A stretch of DNA of 10,479 bases. Origin: an uncultured bacterium (GTDB taxonomy: Bacteria > Chloroflexota > Anaerolineae > JACIWP01). Positions 5,792-10,479 of the stretch are shown here, in pieces. The first letter of the stretch is position 1. Each line of letters opens with the position of its first letter. Position numbers and translations under genes: made by a program. Under the pieces are notes generated by a model that did not search any database, was not told the origin of the DNA, and saw only the letters and a program-made list of their open reading frames with translations. The stretch lies in assembly GCA_903872005.1 (NCBI GenBank), contig CAIQJD010000126.1:1-10479 (forward strand), written 5' to 3'.

Positions 5792-6403
5792 CTACTTCTG
5801 AGGTACAGCCGGCTGACCGCGCCCTTCGATCATTGCCACGTAGGTCAATGGGGCAAGGGCTTTCACGCGGCCATCTTCGGTGCTGGTGATGACGATGAGC
5901 TGCGGCTGCGTGATGGGCCGGCCGTCGGGCCAGGTCGCCGGCAGCTCAAAGGCGACGCGGAACGCGCCCGTTGCATCGGAGACGAAGGTGAGATAGTCAT
6001 TTGGGCCATAGCCGGCGTTGGGAAGACTGACATAGAGCGCCAGGAGCAAATTGGGTGGAAAGCCGGCGCCTTCCACGCGCACTCCGGTGCTCGCTCCGCC
6101 GCGCTCCGGCGTGAGCCAGATCGTCGGGACATCTACGGCCGGCCGGGAGGCAATTGCCGGCGCGTCGTCCTGGGCCGGCAGCGCGGCCGGCTGGATCATC
6201 TCGACGCGCGGCGCGGGCGGGCCGGCCGGCGCGTCCGCCATCGCCGGCAGCGGCGCGGCTTCGTTCAAGGTCAGGGCGGCCGGCGCGGCCGGCGAAACTG
6301 GAGCCGGCGCAGCCGGAGACATGGCCCACGCGTAGATCAGTGGGGCAGTCGCAAATGTCAGGCAGAATGCGAGCAAAATGAGCAGCAGTCTGGTTCTCTT
6401 CAT
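5792..6403 (-). CDS. Exported protein with Ala/Pro-rich linker and a TIG-like beta-sandwich domain
   Basis: The 203-residue product is read from the ATG at 6403, which starts a signal sequence: basic MKRTR, then a hydrophobic core LLLILLAFCLTFATAPLI to about residue 23, with likely cleavage after YAWA (27). Upstream in-frame codons give no plausible protein. The ribosome binding site is weak. Residues 28-92 are an Ala/Pro linker with almost no structure. Residues 93-189 look like one compact beta-sandwich: TIWLTPERGGASTGVRVEGA, then GFPPN, a DYLTFVSDATGAFRVAF strand pair, and LIVITSTEDG. The pattern of P-x-x-G, GxxV-V-GxGF and DAxGxF resembles IPT/TIG or filamin-like domains that bind sugars or proteins outside the cell. 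It is a single gene between murA and the dipeptidase. The export and domain reading are fair; the function is unknown. Confidence 0.72.
   Translation of the reverse strand: MKRTRLLLILLAFCLTFATAPLIYAWAMSPAAPAPVSPAAPAALTLNEAAPLPAMADAPAGPPAPRVEMIQPAALPAQDDAPAIASRPAVDVPTIWLTPERGGASTGVRVEGAGFPPNLLLALYVSLPNAGYGPNDYLTFVSDATGAFRVAFELPATWPDGRPITQPQLIVITSTEDGRVKALAPLTYVAMIEGRGQPAVPQK
6138..6308. repeat. Cluster of ten GCCGGC hexamers inside the linker-coding DNA
   Basis: GCCGGC begins at 6138, 6156, 6174, 6186, 6221, 6225, 6243, 6279, 6288 and 6303, ten copies in 171 bp. The stretch encodes the low-complexity Ala/Pro linker of the exported TIG-like protein. It is the densest patch of a motif that is abundant across the whole window. 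Confidence 0.8.
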
Positions 6404-6532
6404 GGTATTGTCCCGGAGAGGCGCGCCAGTTTGGTTCTTTCGGGGGAGATGCGTGGCGTCGCTCTCTATCATGTATAACGTTGCGGGGCGCGAAAAGTTC
6501 CGGCCTGACGCTGCCATTCGGTAGGAGATTTG

Positions 6533-7813
6533 TTAAATTTTGACACGTTCGATCTGCGCGCCCAGGGCGCGCAATTTGGCGTCTACGCCCTCGTAGCCAC
6601 GATCAATCTGGCCGATGTTGCGGATACTGCTGCGACCCTCGGCGCACAGGCTGGCAATGAGCATCGCCATGCCGGCGCGGATGTCAGGGCTTTCCAACGG
6701 CTCGCCGCGCAGCTTCGCCGGCCCAATTACCACGGCCCGGTGCGGGTCGCACAGGATGATGCGCGCGCCCATGGCGACCAGTTTGTCCACGAAGAACATG
6801 CGGCTTTCGAACATTTTCTCGTGGAAGAGCACTGTGCCGCGCGATTGGGTGGCGACGACCAGCGCAATGCTCATCAGGTCGGCCGGAAAATTGGGCCAGG
6901 GCGCGTCATCAATCTTGGGAATCGCGCCGTGCACGTCCGAGATGATTTCCAATGGTTGCGTGGCCGGCACGTAGATGTCGGCGCCGCGCGTCTCGACGAC
7001 GATGCCCAGCCGGCGGAACATCATCAAGACCATGCGGAGCTGCTCCGGCGCGGCGTCACGGATCAGGACGCCATCGCCACACAGGGCGGCGAGGCCGAGG
7101 AAGCTGCCGGTTTCGATATAGTCGGGGGAGATGCGGAACTGCCCGCCGTGCAGCCGGGGCACGCCGGAGATGGCGAGGGTGTTGGACCCGATGCCGCTGA
7201 TGCGCGCCCCCAGGCCATTCAAGAAACGCGCCAGGTCCTGGACGTGCGGCTCTGAGGCGGCGTTGCGAATGATGGTCTTGCCGCGCGCCGTAACAGCGGC
7301 CATCAGGGCGTTTTCCGTGGCGGTGACGCTGGCTTCGTCGAGCAAGATATCCTGGCCGCGCAGCCGGCCGGCGCGCATGGAGTAGCCGCCATTGACGCTG
7401 ATTTCCGCGCCCAGCTCTTGCAAGGCCAGCAGATGCGTGTCAATGCGCCGCCGGCCAATAACGTCGCCGCCCGGCAGCGGCAAATCTACTTGACCGCAGC
7501 GCGCCAACATCGGGCCGGCCAGCAGGATCGAGGCGCGAATCTTGCGGCATAAGTCGGACGAGAGTTTTGCCCTGTTCACGGTCTGGGCGCGCACGGAAAT
7601 TTTGCATGGCCCAACCTGGCGGATGTCCACACCCAGGTCGCTCAACAGGTGCATCATGGTGTTCACGTCGCCGATATTGGGCACATTGTCCAGGATGATC
7701 TCTTCGTCGGTGAGCAAACAGCCAGTCAGGATTGGGAGGACAGCGTTCTTGTTGCCGCTGATGGTCACTTCCCCTTTGAGACGGCGCTCGCCTTCAATGA
7801 TGAACTGTTCCAT
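6533..7813 (-). CDS. murA: UDP-N-acetylglucosamine 1-carboxyvinyltransferase, Asp-type active site
   Basis: The 426-residue product starts at the ATG at 7813, behind an AAAGGGGA site about 11 nt upstream. It catalyses the first committed step of peptidoglycan synthesis, moving enolpyruvyl from PEP to UDP-GlcNAc in the cytoplasm. MurA hallmarks are [11 protein letters not shown] with Lys22, [18 protein letters not shown] for the mobile loop, [20 protein letters not shown] with the general base Asp312, and [11 protein letters not shown] (378-388). The catalytic loop residue that is Cys115 in E. coli is Asp117 here (GAC, read from 7463-7465). Cys-to-Asp forms, known from Mycobacterium, Chlamydia and Borrelia, stay active but cannot be alkylated by fosfomycin. 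Full family length with no lesions. It lies 51 bp downstream of the SAM hydroxide adenosyltransferase gene with no promoter in between, so the two probably share a transcript. Confidence 0.97.
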   Translation of the reverse strand: MEQFIIEGERRLKGEVTISGNKNAVLPILTGCLLTDEEIILDNVPNIGDVNTMMHLLSDLGVDIRQVGPCKISVRAQTVNRAKLSSDLCRKIRASILLAGPMLARCGQVDLPLPGGDVIGRRRIDTHLLALQELGAEISVNGGYSMRAGRLRGQDILLDEASVTATENALMAAVTARGKTIIRNAASEPHVQDLARFLNGLGARISGIGSNTLAISGVPRLHGGQFRISPDYIETGSFLGLAALCGDGVLIRDAAPEQLRMVLMMFRRLGIVVETRGADIYVPATQPLEIISDVHGAIPKIDDAPWPNFPADLMSIALVVATQSRGTVLFHEKMFESRMFFVDKLVAMGARIILCDPHRAVVIGPAKLRGEPLESPDIRAGMAMLIASLCAEGRSSIRNIGQIDRGYEGVDAKLRALGAQIERVKI

Positions 7814-7864
7814 AGCTATTTGCGTCCCCTTTCTCGCATGGTGTGGGCGCTCCAGGCGCGCGGT

Positions 7865-8686
7865 TCATGGCATTGTGATGAACACGACCGGCTCTCCATT
7901 AGAGACGCCCAACGCCTGCGCGGCGTTCCCCTGATTGACTGCGATCTCGATGAAGCCGCTGTACCCGGCCAGCAGGAGCGGCGCGCCGGCCGGCGCGTCG
8001 CTGTAGGTCGCGCACAAGCCGAACACGATGCGTTCGCCGAGGCGCGCCGCCACGCGCCGGCCGGCAGGGAGCTGCGTGGCCGGCAAGTTGGTGATGAGGT
8101 TGCCGAAATGGTCTGTGTGGATGACCGTTGCCAGCAGATGCGCTTCATCCTGGACGACGACCGGCGGGAACGGCCGGCGCACGGGATCGGCAATTGGCGC
8201 TCCCAACGTCTGGATGGCGACGCCGGCGGCGAGATGGCCGGCGACCGGAGCGAAGATGTCGCGGCCGTGGAAGGTGCGGCTGGTCTCGGCCAGCCAGAAG
8301 CGCCGGTCGGTCAGGTGATAGGCCATCGCGGCCGGCTCGGCTTCCAGGATATAACCGAAGACGCCATTATCGGGGCCGACGAAGAGGCCGCGCGGCGTAT
8401 GGAGGGCCAGCGGCCGGCGCTCCGATCCTACGCCGGGATCTACGACAACCAGATGGATGGTATCGGGCGGAAAATAGCGGTAGGAGGCATAGAGGACGAA
8501 GGCGGCCCCGGCAAGATCGCCGGGGCCGATGGCGTGCGACAGGTCAATCAAGCGCGCGTCGGGCGCGAGGCCGGCGATGACGCCCTTCATGACGCCCACA
8601 TAGCCATCGCGTTCCCCGAAGTCGGTGGTGAGGGCGATGATGGGCGGCCGGCCGGTTGGCGTTTCACGACGCTGAGAATCCTGCAT
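7865..8686 (-). CDS. SAM hydroxide adenosyltransferase (SAM hydrolase, DUF62/fluorinase superfamily)
   Basis: The 273-residue product starts at the ATG at 8686; no other in-frame Met precedes the conserved IIALTTDFG strand (16-24). The superfamily splits S-adenosylmethionine: fluorinase and chlorinase use halide, while this branch uses water or hydroxide to give adenosine and methionine. The hydroxide-transferase triad Asp-Arg-His is present as Asp83 in VVVDPGVGSER, Arg90 seven residues later, and His140 in TFHGRDIFAPVA, so hydrolysis rather than halogenation is predicted. GPDNGVFG (104-111) and HTDHFGNLITNLP are further family blocks, the latter opening the C-terminal domain. No ribosome binding site is visible; the promoter at 8693-8721 would start the mRNA at or next to the ATG. 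It is followed after 51 bp by murA. The link to cell-wall synthesis is probably only co-transcription. Confidence 0.93.
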   Translation of the reverse strand: MQDSQRRETPTGRPPIIALTTDFGERDGYVGVMKGVIAGLAPDARLIDLSHAIGPGDLAGAAFVLYASYRYFPPDTIHLVVVDPGVGSERRPLALHTPRGLFVGPDNGVFGYILEAEPAAMAYHLTDRRFWLAETSRTFHGRDIFAPVAGHLAAGVAIQTLGAPIADPVRRPFPPVVVQDEAHLLATVIHTDHFGNLITNLPATQLPAGRRVAARLGERIVFGLCATYSDAPAGAPLLLAGYSGFIEIAVNQGNAAQALGVSNGEPVVFITMP

Positions 8687-8692
8687 GGGCCT

Positions 8693-8721
8693 ATTCTAGC
8701 GAAGGGAACGCGTTTCGTCAA
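8693..8721 (-). promoter_or_regulatory. Sigma70-like promoter giving a probable leaderless mRNA
   Basis: On the minus strand, TTGACG (8721-8716), a 17-nt spacer and TAGAAT (8698-8693), each matching 5 of 6 consensus bases. The normal start point, about 7 nt past the -10, falls on the A of the ATG at 8686. No Shine-Dalgarno sequence precedes that ATG, which fits a leaderless transcript for the adenosyltransferase-murA unit. Confidence 0.6.
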
Positions 8722-8726
8722 TTCAC

Positions 8727-8755
8727 TCTGGCTCCCGGCGCGCCCGGGAGCCAGA
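8727..8755 (-). terminator. 12-bp perfect hairpin after the beta-propeller gene
   Basis: Arms TCTGGCTCCCGG (8727-8738) and CCGGGAGCCAGA (8744-8755) pair perfectly around a 5-nt CGCGC loop. It lies 24 nt past the stop of the upstream gene and directly before the next promoter. No T tract follows. It is a very stable stem and the likely end of the propeller transcript. Confidence 0.68.
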
Positions 8756-8778
8756 CTGCGAATGCCGGCGTTCCGTTG

Positions 8779-10479
8779 CTAAGGCGCGGCGACCACGGTG
8801 TGGCGCACATTGCGTATCGTGCCCGTGGTGTAGGAGTAGACTACCAGGTATTGATTGCGCCGGCTGTTGAATGCCATACGCGGCTCGGCGCCGCTGCCGA
8901 CCACCGTCGTGCGGGCGCTGATCGTGGTGGATGTCCCCGATGGCGTCAGGATCTTTTTCACCAATGGCTTGCCGTTGCCGACCTGGTCCTCGGCGGTCCA
9001 CATCACGGTGTAGATGCCCGTGTTGGTGTTCACGCCGACGATGGGGCGCGGCAGGTCCGATGTGTACATGCCGGTGTTGACCGCGCCATTGGCTTCGATG
9101 AGGATGGGCGAGCCGATGCGCCGGCCTTCGGCGTCGAGGCGCTGCCCGTGAATGCTGCGGTAGGTTCCGACGGCGCTCAGATCAATCAGGCGTTGCCAGA
9201 CGACCATATACTCGTCCAGCACCGGGTTGTACACCACCTGCGGGTAGCGCTCGGCGCCCCAAACCTGGCTGACCGGGAAGTTGGCCGGCGAGCCGGTGGG
9301 CTGACCGTTGGTGTCCAGGAAAGCGGCATAGATGTTCAGGTCGAGATACTCGTACTTCTGGCCGACCGGATGCGGCGAGCCGACGCCATCGCGGTCGTCT
9401 TCCCAGACCGCCAGGAAGCGCTGGCGGTTGGGGTCGTAGGCCATGCGCGGGTACTGCTGGATGCGCTTGGCCAGGCCGAAGTACTGGTGTGTCGTGTTGG
9501 CGGGATCGAGGGTCAGCGGCACATTGGCGCCCAGGCGCGCGCCGGCAGCCGATACCTGTTGGAGATAGATGTCCTTGAAGGTCGTCTGGTCGGTAGCATC
9601 CATGTGGAAGAGCGTCGGGAACTGCATGCGCGTGCGGCCGTCGTGCCACGCCACCAGGAAGGTGTTGTTGGCCGGCACGTAGGCGACGGCCGGGTGCCAC
9701 TGGCTGTCGTCATACGCCGGGCTGGTAAACTTTTGGGACAGGAGCGTGACATTGCCGACGAGCCGGCCGTCGCCGGTCAGCCGGCGCGCCACGATGTCGT
9801 AGCCGTATTGCGAGTAAGTCGGGTAGCCGTCCGGCGGCGAGGCGGTCAGGAAGTCCATGGCATGTTGCTGCCAGGAGAGGAGATAGGTCTGATCCGTCGG
9901 GTTATAGGCTCCGTCGGGCAGCTCCATCCCCAGCGGCCCCTCGGCGATGGTGATGTCTTGCGACAGGATCGAGCCATCGTAGGCGACGCGGCGGGCAAAG
10001 ATGTTCTCGCCGTCGCGCGCGCCGAAGGCGCAGTCGTGGCCGTAGCGCCCCACATTGCGGCAGTCGCCCCAAACGACCAGGTACTCGTCGCGGTCGGGAT
10101 TGTAGATGACGTGCCCCTGGCCCTGGGCATAGGGCGCCGGCGTGGGCGTTGGCCCGCCGGGCTGCGAGCTGAACGGCGTCACCGTGGAAGTGGGCGAAGC
10201 CAGCGTCGTGGCTGTTGCCGTCGAGGTCGCGGTGCGCGTGGCCGTAGAAGCCGGCGGATTGGTGGCAGTGGCCGAAGGGACGGTCGTGCTGGTCGGCGTG
10301 CGCGTGGCCGTGGAAGCCGGCGGGTTGGTGGCAGTGGCCGAGGGCACGGTCGTGCTGGTCGGCGTGCGCGTGGCTGTGGAAGCCGGCGGGTTGGTGGCGG
10401 TGGCCGAAGGCGCGGTCGTGCTGGTCGGCGTGCGCGTGGCCGTGGAAGCCGGCGGGTTGGTGGCAGTGGCCGAAGGCAC
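8779..10479 (-). CDS. Secreted Thr/Pro-stalk protein with a probable seven-bladed beta-propeller (5' end outside window)
   Basis: The 566 visible residues have no start; the terminal GTG is simply the Val of a repeat, so the gene runs past the window edge. Residues 2-89 are four 22-residue repeats (PSATATNPPAS then TATRTPTSTTV), 90-117 more Thr/Pro-rich linker, and 124-566 a repeat domain. Seven copies of a blade core are visible: VIYNPDRDEYLVVW (124), GAYNPTDQTYLLSW (190), VAYVPANNTFLVAW (265), MAYDPNRQRFLAVW (346), VVYNPVLDEYMVVW (415), VGVNTNTGIYTVMW (480) and MAFNSRRNQYLVVY (535). They are 55 to 81 residues apart, as expected for a seven-bladed propeller. Cys140 and Cys150 could form a disulfide. 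Such Thr/Pro stalks usually hold a domain away from the cell surface and may be glycosylated. No catalytic motif is recognisable; binding of a surface ligand is a guess. Confidence 0.8.
   Translation of the reverse strand: MPSATATNPPASTATRTPTSTTAPSATATNPPASTATRTPTSTTVPSATATNPPASTATRTPTSTTVPSATATNPPASTATRTATSTATATTLASPTSTVTPFSSQPGGPTPTPAPYAQGQGHVIYNPDRDEYLVVWGDCRNVGRYGHDCAFGARDGENIFARRVAYDGSILSQDITIAEGPLGMELPDGAYNPTDQTYLLSWQQHAMDFLTASPPDGYPTYSQYGYDIVARRLTGDGRLVGNVTLLSQKFTSPAYDDSQWHPAVAYVPANNTFLVAWHDGRTRMQFPTLFHMDATDQTTFKDIYLQQVSAAGARLGANVPLTLDPANTTHQYFGLAKRIQQYPRMAYDPNRQRFLAVWEDDRDGVGSPHPVGQKYEYLDLNIYAAFLDTNGQPTGSPANFPVSQVWGAERYPQVVYNPVLDEYMVVWQRLIDLSAVGTYRSIHGQRLDAEGRRIGSPILIEANGAVNTGMYTSDLPRPIVGVNTNTGIYTVMWTAEDQVGNGKPLVKKILTPSGTSTTISARTTVVGSGAEPRMAFNSRRNQYLVVYSYTTGTIRNVRHTVVAAP
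10213..10476 (-). repeat. 66-bp tandem repeat array encoding the stalk
   Basis: Four in-frame units of 66 bp (22 codons) run to the window edge and probably beyond. The word CCGGCGG recurs at 10251, 10317, 10383 and 10449, exactly 66 bp apart. The three units nearest the edge are almost identical in DNA, differing at a few third positions and at one Ala/Val codon. The innermost unit has diverged at its last third. This gradient points to recent unit duplication by recombination or slippage. Confidence 0.93.

Noticed and set aside
6530..7255. Plus-strand open frame (241 codons) antisense to murA
   Set aside because: The opposite strand carries a complete MurA with all motifs.
7649..8782. Long plus-strand open frame (377 codons) antisense to the adenosyltransferase and part of murA
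   Set aside because: It is the mirror of two strongly conserved genes, has no ribosome binding site and a composition typical of GC-rich antisense frames.
10213..10479. CRISPR-like regularly spaced repeat
   Set aside because: Units are directly adjacent, a multiple of three, in frame and free of unique spacers; it is a coding tandem repeat.
10477..10479. GTG at the window edge as start of the propeller gene
   Set aside because: It encodes the Val that occupies the same place in the other 22-residue repeats; there is no signal peptide, so the gene must begin outside the window.

Overview
The window is 10.5 kb of GC-rich bacterial DNA (roughly 60-65% GC by eye). Every gene I can support is on the minus strand. 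The style suggests a free-living Chloroflexota bacterium of the Anaerolineae/Ardenticatenia type. The reasons are the secreted Thr/Pro-rich stalk protein, the membrane-anchored formylglycine-generating-enzyme-like (FGE-like) protein, the DUF898 protein, a BrnT/CopG-type toxin-antitoxin pair, and CGCAGAG- and GCGAAAG-type intergenic inverted repeats. That assignment is inference; there is no rRNA or other phylogenetic marker here.

Layout from right to left, in the direction of transcription. (1) 10479-8779: the 3' part of a secreted protein with a 66-bp tandem-repeat stalk and a probable seven-bladed beta-propeller, followed by a strong hairpin. (2) 8686-6533: a probable two-gene operon of a SAM hydroxide adenosyltransferase and murA. 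Its promoter is placed so that the mRNA may be leaderless. The MurA has Asp in place of the usual catalytic Cys. (3) 6403-5792: a small exported protein with an Ala/Pro linker and a TIG-like domain. (4) 5668-4586: an M19-family dipeptidase. (5) 4477-3332: an integral-membrane acyltransferase (family 3), ending at an 18-bp perfect hairpin. (6) 2931-2245: a DUF898 membrane protein built from four copies of a ~50-residue unit, behind a leader of about 265 nt. (7) 1914-1355: a toxin-antitoxin pair in which both genes carry a small frameshift. (8) 1149-31: an FGE-like protein on a membrane anchor, lacking the copper-binding cysteines of true FGE.

Most genes look like separate housekeeping or envelope functions: cell-wall precursor synthesis, peptide turnover, acyl transfer and surface proteins. 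I see no phage, insertion sequence, CRISPR array or obvious defence island. The strongest unexplained signals are: the very dense GCCGGC hexamer (about 85 copies by hand count) in coding and non-coding DNA alike; a near-identical promoter module upstream of the toxin and the DUF898 gene; the doubly frameshifted toxin-antitoxin locus; and the stalk-plus-propeller surface protein.
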